From assembly GCA_947462515.1 (NCBI GenBank), contig CANHPJ010000001.1:1-49836 (forward strand): 49,836 nucleotides of DNA, written 5' to 3'. How positions within the stretch are numbered: position 1 is the first letter of the stretch; each line of letters opens with the position of its first letter. Below are positions 16,035-25,008 of the stretch, piece after piece. Source of the stretch: Bacteroidota bacterium (GTDB lineage Bacteria; Bacteroidota; Bacteroidia; JACCXN01). The notes below the pieces were generated by a model. That model was not told where the DNA came from and searched no databases. It was given only the letters and a program-made list of their open reading frames with translations. The position numbers were made by a program, and so were the translations under genes.

Positions 16035-16592
16035 ATGAATAAAAAAGAAAACAATCAGGAGATGAATACTGAGAATTTAGAAAATTTAGACGATACACAT
16101 ACAACGGAATCTGAGTTACAAGAGGAGAAAGCTCAAGAAGAAATCACTAATGATTCATTGCAAAGTAAAATAGATGAATTAAATGATAGGTATTTAAGGT
16201 TATATTCGGAATTTGACAATTACAAAAAAAGGACAGGTAAGGAGAGAATTGATTTGATAAAAACTGCCGGTATTGAAATAATTTCAGAGATGATACCTGT
16301 ATTAGATGATCTTGAGCGAGCTGTTAAATCAAATGAAAAAGTAAATGATATAGAAGCAATAAAAAACGGCATTAAACTAATTTTCAACAAATTAGCAAAT
16401 TCACTAACAAAAAAAGGATTAGAACCTTTAGAATCAATAGGGAACGATTTTGATGCAGAATTACACGAAGCAATAACAAGCATAGCTGCTCCAAGTGAAG
16501 AAATGAAAGGAAAGATAGTCGACGAGGTAGAAAAAGGATACTTACTAAATGGAAAAGTGATAAGATATGCCAAGGTTATAGTAGGTAATTAA
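16035..16592 (+). CDS. grpE: Nucleotide exchange factor GrpE
   Basis: GrpE releases ADP from DnaK and works with DnaJ in protein folding and heat shock. With the start at 16035 (MNKKENNQEMNTENLEN) the protein has 185 residues: an acidic disordered head, a long coiled coil (SKIDELNDRYLRLYSEFDNY), and the beta-domain with MIPVLDDLERAVKSN and LHEAITSI. The frame is open to an ATG at 15984, but that ATG lies within the proposed promoter and adds an uncharacteristic basic segment. dnaJ follows by 43 bases; dnaK is not in the window. Confidence 0.95.
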   Translation: MNKKENNQEMNTENLENLDDTHTTESELQEEKAQEEITNDSLQSKIDELNDRYLRLYSEFDNYKKRTGKERIDLIKTAGIEIISEMIPVLDDLERAVKSNEKVNDIEAIKNGIKLIFNKLANSLTKKGLEPLESIGNDFDAELHEAITSIAAPSEEMKGKIVDEVEKGYLLNGKVIRYAKVIVGN

Positions 16593-16635
16593 GAAGTGAA
16601 GGAAAAGAAAATAAAAATAAAAGAGAAATAAGAAT

Positions 16636-17775
16636 ATGTCGAAGAGAGATTACTATGAAGTATTAGGTGTTCAGAGAAATGCACCTGCTGATGAGATAAA
16701 AAAAGCATATCGTAAATTGGCAATAAAATATCATCCCGACAAAAATCCTGGAAACAAGGAGGCAGAGGAGAGTTTTAAAGAAGCTGCTGAGGCATATGAA
16801 GTTTTAAGTAATGCTGATAAAAAGGCGAAATACGATAGATTTGGACATTCAGCAGGAGCAGGAAGTTCAGCTGGAGGAGGAATGAATATGGACGATATTT
16901 TCTCTCATTTTGGAGACATATTTGGAGGTGCCTTTGGAGGTGGTGGAGGATTCGGCGGACAGCAAGGAAGAGGCAGACGAGTTAACAGAGGCTCGAACAT
17001 TCGAGTGAAGGTAAAAGTGAATTTAAATGAAATAGCCTACGGTTGCGAAAAAAAAATCAAAGTAAATAAACAAATCCATTGTAATAGTTGCAGTGGTCAG
17101 GGCGCACAAAACACATCAGACTTTTCAACTTGTTCCACTTGCAGAGGAACAGGACAGGTCACGAGAATAACGAATACCATTTTAGGACAAATGCAAACAT
17201 CCTCTGTTTGCCCTACCTGTGAAGGGGAAGGAAAAATAATAACTAATAAATGTAAATCTTGTTTTGGAGAAGGAGTTGTAAAAGGAGAGGAAATAATTAC
17301 AATAAATCTTCCTGCGGGTGTTGAAGATGGCATGCAACTATCTATGGGAGGAAAAGGTAACGCTGCAAAACGTGGAGGAATTCCAGGGGACTTAATAGTT
17401 GTAATAGAAGAGATTGAAGACGAAAACCTAAAAAGAGACGGCAATAATTTATTCTACGAGCATTATATTAGTATAAGCGATGCCATACTAGGTAGTTCTG
17501 CAGAAATACCTACCATAGAGGGGAAAGCAAAAATCAAAATTGAGCCTGGTACTCAACCAGGAAAAACTTTAAGATTAAAAGGAAAAGGCTTGCCAACAAT
17601 AAATAGTTATGGAAAAGGGGATCTATTGGTGAATGTTAATGTGTGGATTCCGCAGAACTTAGATAAAGACGAACAGAAAATAATTGAAAAGATAAAAGAT
17701 TCCGAAAATTTTAAACCGAAGCCAGGAAAGCAGGAAAAAAGTTTTTTTTCGAAGATGAAAGATTATTTTGAATAA
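16636..17775 (+). CDS. dnaJ: Chaperone protein DnaJ
   Basis: DnaJ stimulates the ATPase of DnaK and delivers substrates. The 379-residue product is a complete type I J-protein: J domain with HPD at residues 33-35, a Gly/Phe-rich linker (about 70-115), four zinc-binding CxxCxGxG repeats (CNSCSGQG, CSTCRGTG, CPTCEGEG, CKSCFGEG), the substrate-binding beta domains (LPAGVEDGMQLSMGGKG, GTQPGKTLRLKGKGLP), and a short C-terminus. It follows grpE on the same strand and is closed by a strong terminator at 17799-17826. Confidence 0.98.
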   Translation: MSKRDYYEVLGVQRNAPADEIKKAYRKLAIKYHPDKNPGNKEAEESFKEAAEAYEVLSNADKKAKYDRFGHSAGAGSSAGGGMNMDDIFSHFGDIFGGAFGGGGGFGGQQGRGRRVNRGSNIRVKVKVNLNEIAYGCEKKIKVNKQIHCNSCSGQGAQNTSDFSTCSTCRGTGQVTRITNTILGQMQTSSVCPTCEGEGKIITNKCKSCFGEGVVKGEEIITINLPAGVEDGMQLSMGGKGNAAKRGGIPGDLIVVIEEIEDENLKRDGNNLFYEHYISISDAILGSSAEIPTIEGKAKIKIEPGTQPGKTLRLKGKGLPTINSYGKGDLLVNVNVWIPQNLDKDEQKIIEKIKDSENFKPKPGKQEKSFFSKMKDYFE

Positions 17776-17798
17776 ATAAATTAAAACAAGCTCAATCT

Positions 17799-17826
17799 AA
17801 CTAAACCTCCTATTGGGGGTTTAGTT
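17799..17826 (+). terminator. Stem-loop terminator after dnaJ
   Basis: AACTAAACCTCC (17799-17810), loop TATT, then GGGGGTTTAGTT (17815-17826) form a 12-base-pair stem with one G-T pair. It lies 23 bases after the dnaJ stop codon and before the ABC transporter genes. The T-run downstream is short, so efficiency is uncertain. TATGTTTG at 17826-17833, directly after the stem, fits TAnnTTTG and could start the next transcript about 15 bases before 17857. Confidence 0.7.
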
Positions 17827-17856
17827 ATGTTTGGAATATACTGATGCCCGGGTAGT

Positions 17857-18792
17857 ATGGAAATTTTATCAACACATGACGTTACAAAAGTATATGGTAA
17901 TCAAACTGCATTAAATGCAGTTTCAATAAAGGTACCCGAAAAAAGTATTTTTGGACTCTTAGGCCCAAATGGTGCAGGAAAAACCTCGTTAATAAGGATA
18001 ATAAACCAAATTACAGGACCAGATAGTGGTGAAGTAATCTTTAACGGAGAGAAGCTAAATTCAAAGCATATAAATCAGATAGGATATTTACCTGAAGAAA
18101 GAGGCCTATATAAAAAGATGGAAGTTGGTGAACAAGCCTTATATCTTGCTAGATTAAAAGGTCTTTCGAAGAAGGATGCTACAGATAGACTAAAATATTG
18201 GTTTGAAAAGTTTGACATAAAACCCTGGTGGAATAAAAAAATAGAGGAATTAAGTAAAGGAATGGCTCAGAAGGTACAGTTTATAGTCACTGTGCTGCAC
18301 GAACCTTCTTTATTGATATTAGATGAACCATTTAGTGGCTTTGATCCAATAAATGCTAATCTGATAAGAGATGAAATATTGGAATTGAAAAAAAATGGTA
18401 CTACTATCATCTTATCAACACATAATATGTCGTCGGTGGAGGAGCTTTGTGATAATATTGCATTAATAAACAGGGCTCACAAAATATTAGACGGATCGGT
18501 AAAAGACATTAAAAATCAATTTAAAACAAACACATTTGAAATTCAGTTTAAGGGCAATCATATAGGTTTCACCAATGCTTTATGGAGTGAATTTGAGCTG
18601 ATTGATATAAATAAAGAAGATGAAATTTCAAAAGCAAAGGTTAAATTACTGAACAACAAAAAAGTAAATCATTTACTGACTACAATTCTACCTGAAGTAG
18701 AAATAGTATCAATAAATGAAGTTATTCCAAGTATGAATGAGATATTTATTCAAAAAATAAACGAATTCAAAACAAATTACCCGAATATCTGA
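17857..18792 (+). CDS. ABC transporter ATP-binding protein, NatA-like
   Basis: This is the ATPase of an ABC-2 type exporter. The 311-residue product has Walker A GPNGAGKT (36-43), signature ELSKGMAQKVQ, Walker B LLILDEPFSGFDP and the H-loop in LSTHNM, all intact. About 90 residues after the nucleotide-binding domain match the C-terminal extension of the NatA/DrrA-like group. The permease gene starts 2 bases after its stop codon. The substrate is unknown; sodium export is the function of the namesake NatAB, but many relatives transport other compounds. Confidence 0.92.
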   Translation: MEILSTHDVTKVYGNQTALNAVSIKVPEKSIFGLLGPNGAGKTSLIRIINQITGPDSGEVIFNGEKLNSKHINQIGYLPEERGLYKKMEVGEQALYLARLKGLSKKDATDRLKYWFEKFDIKPWWNKKIEELSKGMAQKVQFIVTVLHEPSLLILDEPFSGFDPINANLIRDEILELKKNGTTIILSTHNMSSVEELCDNIALINRAHKILDGSVKDIKNQFKTNTFEIQFKGNHIGFTNALWSEFELIDINKEDEISKAKVKLLNNKKVNHLLTTILPEVEIVSINEVIPSMNEIFIQKINEFKTNYPNI

Positions 18793-18794
18793 TA

Positions 18795-20132
18795 ATGAGA
18801 AAAATTCTTTTAATAATTCAACGAGAATATTTAACTAGAGTCAAGAAAAAATCATTTTTAATAATGACTATAATAGGACCATTATTAATGGCAGCATTAA
18901 TGATTGGTTCAATTTGGATGAGTATTGGAATAGAAGAAAGTCAAAAAGTACTGGTTGTAGATGAATCTAGAATGTTTGCTCAGCTAAAAAATTCGGATAG
19001 AGTTCATTTTTATTACACGACGATGAAATTATCGGAAGCCAAAGAAAAATTTCATGAGTCAGAATATACAAGTTTAATATACATACATCCAAAAATATTT
19101 GAAGGAAATGCTGCAGAGTTGTTTTACAAAAAACAACCTGGATTACTGGCTTATAAGTATATAGAGAGCACCTTGGAGGAGAGACTTGAGCAATACAAAT
19201 TAATGCGTCTGAAAAGGATGGTTAAAAGCGAATTACTTGATGATTTTTATAGGGATATAAAAACTAGCCTTACGATAAAGCCAATAAACTATAGTGAACC
19301 TGGAAAGGAAAAAAAAGAAAGTAAAGAAGCCGGATATATTGGATTTGTCTTTGCCGTATTAATTTATCTATTTATTTTCATGTATGGAGTTCAAGTGATG
19401 CGAGGAGTAATAGAGGAGAAAACAAGCCGCATAATTGAAGTAATTATTTCTTCAGTAAAACCATTTGAACTGATGATGGGTAAAATAATGGGAATAGCCT
19501 TGGTAGGGTTAACTCAGTTTGTGCTATGGATAATTCTTACAACGGGAATAATTACTATTGCAAAGCAGGTTTTTTTCAAAGAAAAATATAATATTGAAGA
19601 AGTAGCAAAAGGTCAAATGAGTATTCAGATGATGAGAGAATTGCAATCTGAAAAGCCTCAGCTTAATCAAGAAGAAATTAGTTCAGTGATTGACAGAATA
19701 AATTTTCCATATATGATAGGGATGTTTTTATTTTATTTTATGGGAGGATATTTACTATACGGAGCATTATTTGCAGCAATTGGATCGGCTGTTGATAGTG
19801 AATCTGACACGCAGCAGTTCATGTTGCCGGTGACTATACCATTAATTTTTGCGTTTATGGTAGCTCAAAGCGCTATGCAGAATCCACAGGGACCTGTAGC
19901 GGTATGGGCATCAATTATTCCCCTCACCTCCCCTATTGTAATGATGATTAGAATTGCAACAGTACCATTCAATGAATTGGCACCACAATTGTTGTTGTCT
20001 ATGGTATTACTGGTAGTCGCATTTGTTTTGGCTACCTTGATGGCAGGAAAAATTTATAGAACAGGAATATTGATGTATGGAAAAAAAGTTAACTATAAAG
20101 AGCTTTGGAAATGGATTTTTTTCAAAAACTGA
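18795..20132 (+). CDS. ABC-2 type permease, NatB-like
   Basis: The 445-residue product is the membrane partner of the preceding ATPase. It has a membrane segment at about residues 22-43, a large extracytoplasmic domain (about 45-185) and at least five more hydrophobic segments in the C-terminal half. The motif RGVIEEKTSRIIEVIISSVKP (near 205-225) is a hallmark of the NatB/ABC-2 family. The GSAVDSESDTQQFMLPV segment is also typical. Together with the ATPase it forms a complete two-gene exporter. Substrate unknown. Confidence 0.9.
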   Translation: MRKILLIIQREYLTRVKKKSFLIMTIIGPLLMAALMIGSIWMSIGIEESQKVLVVDESRMFAQLKNSDRVHFYYTTMKLSEAKEKFHESEYTSLIYIHPKIFEGNAAELFYKKQPGLLAYKYIESTLEERLEQYKLMRLKRMVKSELLDDFYRDIKTSLTIKPINYSEPGKEKKESKEAGYIGFVFAVLIYLFIFMYGVQVMRGVIEEKTSRIIEVIISSVKPFELMMGKIMGIALVGLTQFVLWIILTTGIITIAKQVFFKEKYNIEEVAKGQMSIQMMRELQSEKPQLNQEEISSVIDRINFPYMIGMFLFYFMGGYLLYGALFAAIGSAVDSESDTQQFMLPVTIPLIFAFMVAQSAMQNPQGPVAVWASIIPLTSPIVMMIRIATVPFNELAPQLLLSMVLLVVAFVLATLMAGKIYRTGILMYGKKVNYKELWKWIFFKN

Positions 20133-20147
20133 CTCACCTGTAGACAT

Positions 20148-20185
20148 TATAATTGTTTTCACTTGTAGTAAAATAAACAATTATA
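20148..20185. repeat. Inverted repeat before the Ppx/GppA gene
   Basis: TATAATTGTTT (20148-20158) and AAACAATTATA (20175-20185) are exact reverse complements, 11 bases each with 16 bases between. It lies between the permease stop codon (20132) and the start at 20211. The arms contain almost no G or C and no T-run follows, so it may be an operator or a weak terminator. Confidence 0.45.
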
Positions 20186-20210
20186 GGTTAAAATAATTAA
20201 CAATCAGTTT

Positions 20211-21170
20211 ATGAGAATAGGAATAATTGACATAGGAACTAATACTTTCAACCTTCTGGTTGCAAGCATTAACGAATCAGGAATGGTTAAGTTTATACAT
20301 TCAACAAAACTTTCAGTTAGATTGGGGGAAGGATGCTATAACAACAATATTCTGAAAGATGCAGCTATAGAAAGAGGACTATTAGCAATTAAAAGTCACA
20401 TACGCACTGCGAAAGATTTTAATGCTACACATATGATTGCTTTTGGAACTTCTGCGGTAAGGAATGCAGAGAATAAATCTAAATTTATAAATCTTGTTAA
20501 AGATAATTTTAACCTAGATATAAATGTAATAGACGGCAATAAAGAGGCTGAATTAATTTACGAAGGTGTAAAATCCGGTTTAGATCTCGGAAAAAACCTT
20601 TCTTTGATAATAGATATTGGAGGAGGCAGCACAGAATTTATTATTTCGAACCAAGAAAAAATATATTGGAAACAAAGTATAGAAATTGGAGCTGCAAGAT
20701 TATTGGAAAAATTTAAACCATCGGATCCTATTAAAAATGAAGAAAAAATTAAAATAGAAAATTACCTTGAAAAAGAGTTAAATGAGCTTTTTAAAAATCT
20801 TGAAAATTATTCGATAGATACACTAATAGGATCATCTGGTTCTTTTGACACTTTTGCTGAGATGATTGCTCATAAATTTTATAATCCTAATATTCTTAAT
20901 GGTAAATTTGAATATAATTTCAATATGGAGGATTATAGGATAACCCACGATCAACTAGTCAAATCAACTTTAGAGGAACGTTTAAATACAAAAGGATTAA
21001 TAGAAATGCGTGCGGATATGATTGTAATTGCTTCTATATTAGTAAACCTCGTTATCAACAAGTTAGGAATAAAGAACATGAGACTTTCGACTTTTTCTCT
21101 CAAAGAGGGGGTAATTGCCGAAATAAAAAACGGGAAAAACTTTAAGATAAACCCAATAAACAAAAATTAA
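20211..21170 (+). CDS. Exopolyphosphatase/pppGpp phosphohydrolase family protein (Ppx/GppA)
   Basis: The 319-residue product belongs to the ASKHA-fold Ppx/GppA phosphatases, which hydrolyse polyphosphate or pppGpp. It shows the phosphate-1 motif IDIGTNTFNLLVA at the N-terminus and DIGGGSTEFII near residue 140, with GSSGSFDTFAEM near 210. It stops after the two ASKHA domains and lacks the C-terminal HD-like domains of E. coli Ppx, as in other short family members. Which substrate it prefers cannot be told. Its stop codon overlaps that of the convergent gene at 21167 in a shared TTAA. Confidence 0.9.
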   Translation: MRIGIIDIGTNTFNLLVASINESGMVKFIHSTKLSVRLGEGCYNNNILKDAAIERGLLAIKSHIRTAKDFNATHMIAFGTSAVRNAENKSKFINLVKDNFNLDINVIDGNKEAELIYEGVKSGLDLGKNLSLIIDIGGGSTEFIISNQEKIYWKQSIEIGAARLLEKFKPSDPIKNEEKIKIENYLEKELNELFKNLENYSIDTLIGSSGSFDTFAEMIAHKFYNPNILNGKFEYNFNMEDYRITHDQLVKSTLEERLNTKGLIEMRADMIVIASILVNLVINKLGIKNMRLSTFSLKEGVIAEIKNGKNFKINPINKN

Positions 21171-21574
21171 CTACAGTTACAATTTTTTAAAGCAATGTCA
21201 GTTGTAACTTTTTTAAGTGTTGACTTTTTTGCTGAGCTTTCAATTAAAAAGCTGATCTTCTGTCCTGAATTTAGCTTCCCATCTATAAAATAAACAGGAT
21301 GTTCTTTATCTAAAGTTATGCTTTTATTAAAATCGACATCGGAACTGCTGATTATTTTTTTTATTTCCTTTTCGTCTAAACTCAAACACTCAATACATTT
21401 TTCAAGTTCGGGTGAATAAATCAAGGGAACAGAATCTAATTGTGCTAATACTCTATTTTCAGGGAGCCATTCGCCAATATTTCTATCTCTATTTTTTATT
21501 AATGAAAAATAGACTACTATTAAACCAAAAAAAACACCTATGAGGTATAATTTCAATCGTTGTTTGAAATTCAT
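21167..21574 (-). CDS. Small membrane-anchored protein, possibly DUF4258-like
   Basis: Function unknown. The 135-residue product has a basic N-terminus and one membrane segment (about residues 10-26, LYLIGVFFGLIVVYFSL), then the motif GEWLPENRVL, a CIECLSLDEKEIKKI segment, and a C-terminus ending ALKNCNCS. The cysteine pair followed by a short helix and a beta-rich part recalls DUF4258, but this is from memory and only moderately sure. It lies downstream of ald on the same strand (56-base gap) and overlaps the end of the convergent Ppx gene. Confidence 0.7.
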   Translation of the reverse strand: MNFKQRLKLYLIGVFFGLIVVYFSLIKNRDRNIGEWLPENRVLAQLDSVPLIYSPELEKCIECLSLDEKEIKKIISSSDVDFNKSITLDKEHPVYFIDGKLNSGQKISFLIESSAKKSTLKKVTTDIALKNCNCS

Positions 21575-21630
21575 CGAAAAAATAGTAAAATTATAAATAG
21601 TAAGAAAACCTTAAACTACCTGTAAGTGAA

Positions 21631-22848
21631 TTAAAATGCGGCAAGCAATAAATCAATTTCCTTGAAAGGTAAACTTAATGATTCCGCCAAATAACGATTT
21701 GCTAAATTACCATTATAAATATAAACTCCATTTCGAACACCCTTATCCCTTCTTAGGACATTATTCAAACCTCCTTCATCACCTACATTCAATAAAATAG
21801 GAGCAAAAACATTACTCAAGGCATAGGATGCCGTTCTAGAAACTCGTGAAGCTATATTCGGAACGCAATAATGAATAACACCATATTTTCTAAAAACAGG
21901 TTTAGCATGGCTTGTAACTTCAGATGTTTCAAAACAACCTCCATGGTCGATACTCACATCAATAATAACAGCACCGAATTTCATTTCACTAACCATTTCC
22001 TCAGTAACAACGCATGGTGTTCTGCCTTCCAACCCCCTAAGTGCACCAATAGCGACATCGGCTGTTTTGAGGGCATTCATCAATACTTTTGGTTGTAAAA
22101 CAGATGTAAACACACGTTGTCCCAGATTATTTTGCAACCTTCTTAATTTGGACAAAGACTTATCAAACACTTTTACACTTGCTCCCAATCCCAAGGCAGC
22201 GCGAGCAGCATTTTCTCCAACGGTTCCTGCTCCAATAATAACAACCTCTGTTGGAGCGACTCCTGTAATACCACCTAAAATAGCACCTTGACCATTATGA
22301 ACATTACTCAAGTATTCAGAGGCGATTAAAATGGAGGCATTTCCTTCAATCTCGCTCATTGAGCGAACAATAGGATACACCCCTTCATCATCTTTTATAT
22401 AATCGAAAGCAAGCGCGGTAATTTTCTTTGCGATTAACTTTTTGATGTAATTTTCGGGATGAATAGATAACTGTAATGCAGAAATTAAAGTCTGTTTATT
22501 TTGCATCATTTCAATTTCTTCCAAGGAAGGTGGTTCTACCTTTAGAATAATATCTGCTTTATAAACTTCCTGTGGTCCGCTTGCGATAATGGCTCCAGCA
22601 TCACTAAAATCTTTATCTTGAAAATTAGCTGCTTTACCTGCATTAGTTTCAATAACCACTTCGTGTCCATTATTGACTAATAATGCGACTGCATCAGGAA
22701 CTAATGGTATTCTATTTTCCTGAAAGGAAGTTTCTTTAGGTATTCCAATGAACAAAGAACTTTTCTTTTTACCTAATTCCAATCTTTCCTCCTGAGGCAT
22801 TAGGCCAATAGCTTTAGAAATTGAGAATATTTGATGAGGAGTTTCCAT
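21631..22848 (-). CDS. ald: Alanine dehydrogenase
   Basis: The enzyme oxidatively deaminates L-alanine to pyruvate and ammonia with NAD+. The 405-residue product has an N-terminal extension of about 33 residues relative to the classical enzyme, then IGIPKETSFQENRIPLVPDA, the family opening. It has the NAD-binding VVIIGAGTVGENAARAALGLG segment near residues 203-223 and the C-terminal HYCVPNIASRVSRTASYALS. It relates to the Ald/PNT family and lacks the membrane parts of transhydrogenase. It starts 5 bases after the tsaE stop codon, so the two are likely one transcript. Confidence 0.93.
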   Translation of the reverse strand: METPHQIFSISKAIGLMPQEERLELGKKKSSLFIGIPKETSFQENRIPLVPDAVALLVNNGHEVVIETNAGKAANFQDKDFSDAGAIIASGPQEVYKADIILKVEPPSLEEIEMMQNKQTLISALQLSIHPENYIKKLIAKKITALAFDYIKDDEGVYPIVRSMSEIEGNASILIASEYLSNVHNGQGAILGGITGVAPTEVVIIGAGTVGENAARAALGLGASVKVFDKSLSKLRRLQNNLGQRVFTSVLQPKVLMNALKTADVAIGALRGLEGRTPCVVTEEMVSEMKFGAVIIDVSIDHGGCFETSEVTSHAKPVFRKYGVIHYCVPNIASRVSRTASYALSNVFAPILLNVGDEGGLNNVLRRDKGVRNGVYIYNGNLANRYLAESLSLPFKEIDLLLAAF

Positions 22849-22853
22849 TTAAT

Positions 22854-23276
22854 TTATTTTTTACAATTTACTATTCTTGTATTATTTTTATTCATCAAAA
22901 ACACTTTAACAATGTTTTCAGGTAATAAGGATTCTATTCTCTCAGGCCACTCTATGAAGCAAAAATTACCACTATAAAAATACTCTTCATATCCTAAATC
23001 GAATGCCTCTTGTTCCTGCTTAAGTCGATAGAAATCAAAATGATAAACGGGCTTCCAATTATGATCTTGATATTCATTTACGATTGTGTATGTTGGGCTA
23101 CAAACATAATCAAGAACTCCTATTTTTTTACAAAGACTTTTAATTAGAGTAGTTTTGCCTACTCCCATTTCTCCGTAAAAGGCAAAAACTTTACAATCAG
23201 ATGCAAAGCCAAGAATTTGATCTACTGCCAAACCGAGCATTTCTATGCTACGAATCTCAAATTGAATTTCTTTCAC
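22854..23276 (-). CDS. tsaE: tRNA threonylcarbamoyladenosine biosynthesis ATPase TsaE
   Basis: TsaE is the ATPase that supports TsaD-TsaB in making t6A37 on tRNAs that read ANN codons. The 140-residue product has Walker A GEMGVGKTTLIKSL (about residues 35-48), switch II-like YHFDFYRLKQEQE, and FCFIEWPERIESLLPE near 106-121, all signatures of the family. It is of normal length. It precedes ald by 5 bases. tsaB and tsaD are not in the window. Confidence 0.95.
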   Translation of the reverse strand: MKEIQFEIRSIEMLGLAVDQILGFASDCKVFAFYGEMGVGKTTLIKSLCKKIGVLDYVCSPTYTIVNEYQDHNWKPVYHFDFYRLKQEQEAFDLGYEEYFYSGNFCFIEWPERIESLLPENIVKVFLMNKNNTRIVNCKK

Positions 23277-23316
23277 TAAACTATTTGAAAAAACAAATTG
23301 ACTATTTATTTGAAGG

Positions 23317-23324
23317 CAAATATA
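23317..23324 (-). promoter_or_regulatory. Possible -7 promoter element before tsaE-ald
   Basis: On the minus strand this reads TATATTTG, fitting TAnnTTTG, about 40 bases before the tsaE start. No TTG stands 19 bases further upstream. It lies in the 105-base gap after porX, so tsaE-ald may have its own promoter. Confidence 0.35.
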
Positions 23325-23381
23325 TTACTTTAAAAACAATGATGAAGCAGAAAATTACAATCCTAGAAATAAAACCACTTT

Positions 23382-24935
23382 TTATTTCGGACTTAGAACT
23401 ATGAAAGGGATAATCATTTCCTCCAAAGAAACACCTCCATGCTGAAATGTATTTCTGTAATAGTTAACGTAGTGATTAAAATTATTAGGATAAGCAAAAA
23501 ACAAATCTTCTTTGGCGAAGACAAAAACTGAACTTACATGTTGTTTTGGCAAATATGCGTCTGCCGGATTTTTTATTTCAAAAACATCTTTTTTTATATA
23601 ATCAAGACTTTTACCTTGTTTATATCTCAAATTTGTATTTACATTTTTATCACCAATTACTTTTGATGGTTCATTAACCTTGATTGTACCGTGATCGGTT
23701 GTAATAATTATTTTACATTTTTTATCTGAAACTTGTTTGAGAATATCTAACAAAGGGGAATGCTCAAACCAAGAAAGAGTTAATGAGCGGTAAGCAGCTT
23801 CATCATCGGCAAGTTCCCTAATCATTTCCATTTCGGTTCTGGCATGGGAAAGCATATCAACAAAATTATATACAATTACATTAAATTGGTTGGTCATTAA
23901 ATTCGAAACATTTTCCGAGAGTTTTTTTCCAAAACTATAATTAGTCACCTTGTTATAAGAATATTTGAAGTTTTTCCCTGAACGCTTTAAAAGCTCCTCC
24001 AAAAACTCGGCTTCATGAAGATTTTTACCCCCTTCTTCCTCATCATTAAACCAAAGTTTAGGGAATTTTTTCTCAATTTCTGAAGGTAATAATCCTGCGA
24101 ACAAAGCATTTCTCGCATATTGAGTAGCAGTTGGCAGAATACTGCAATACAATTCTTCTTTGTCTATCCTAAAATATTCATTTATAATTGGCTGCAGCAC
24201 TTTCCACTGGTCATACCTAAGGTTATCTATTAAAATAAAAAAAACAGGATTCTCACTTTTCAATTCAGGGAGTATACTATTTTTAAATAAAGTATGAGAC
24301 ATGATGGGTGCATTATCATTTTTACCAGAAATCCAGCCCAGATAATTCTTTTCAACAAATTTTGAAAAAAGCATATTAGCTTCTTTTTTTTGCATTTTCA
24401 AAATTTCCTGCATGCCTTGATCATTTGATTTTTCAAGTTCCAATTCCCAAAACACAAGTTTTTTATAAATTTCTATCCATTCTTGATAATCGAGATGGTC
24501 GCTCAATTGCATTCCAATATTTCTAAAATCTTGTTGATAGGCTGAATTGGTTTTTTCACTTACCAAACGTTTCGTATCCAAGTTTTTTTTCAGAGAAAGA
24601 AGAATCTGATTAGGATTAACTGGCTTTATAAGATAATCAGATATTTTAGAACCAATTGCATCTTCCATTATAGATTCCTCTTCACTTTTAGTGATCATCA
24701 CAACAGGAATATCACTACGAATGGATTTGATTTTAGTTAGAGTTTCTACTCCTGATATGCCAGGCATATTTTCATCCAGCAAAACAATATCAATATGATT
24801 TTTTTCTACTTCATCAATTGCATCATTTCCATTGTTAACGGTAATCACATTGTATCCCTTTTCTTTAAGAAATAAAACATGTGGCTTTAACAAATCTATT
24901 TCATCATCTGCCCATAAAACATTTATTTTTTCCAT
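23382..24935 (-). CDS. porX: PorX-type response regulator with PglZ domain
   Basis: PorX, with histidine kinase PorY and sigma factor SigP, controls type IX secretion genes; its PglZ domain has been described as a phosphodiesterase of cyclic and linear oligonucleotides. With the ATG at 24933-24935 the protein has 517 residues and starts MEKINVLWADDEIDLLK. The receiver domain (1-120) has the acidic pair D10-D11, phosphoacceptor Asp54 in LLDENMPG, Thr82 and Lys104. The rest is a PglZ/alkaline-phosphatase-like domain with FFILIDNLRYDQWK, PTATQYARNALFAGLLP and ITTDHGTIKV. A longer frame to 25055 adds 40 hydrophobic residues and is unlikely. It is divergent from the HD gene. Confidence 0.93.
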   Translation of the reverse strand: MEKINVLWADDEIDLLKPHVLFLKEKGYNVITVNNGNDAIDEVEKNHIDIVLLDENMPGISGVETLTKIKSIRSDIPVVMITKSEEESIMEDAIGSKISDYLIKPVNPNQILLSLKKNLDTKRLVSEKTNSAYQQDFRNIGMQLSDHLDYQEWIEIYKKLVFWELELEKSNDQGMQEILKMQKKEANMLFSKFVEKNYLGWISGKNDNAPIMSHTLFKNSILPELKSENPVFFILIDNLRYDQWKVLQPIINEYFRIDKEELYCSILPTATQYARNALFAGLLPSEIEKKFPKLWFNDEEEGGKNLHEAEFLEELLKRSGKNFKYSYNKVTNYSFGKKLSENVSNLMTNQFNVIVYNFVDMLSHARTEMEMIRELADDEAAYRSLTLSWFEHSPLLDILKQVSDKKCKIIITTDHGTIKVNEPSKVIGDKNVNTNLRYKQGKSLDYIKKDVFEIKNPADAYLPKQHVSSVFVFAKEDLFFAYPNNFNHYVNYYRNTFQHGGVSLEEMIIPFIVLSPK

Positions 24936-25008
24936 AAAAAAACTTAACTTAGACTCTTTTTGATATTCAAATACAACAGGGAATAAATATAGCAAAAAAC
25001 AGGCAGTT

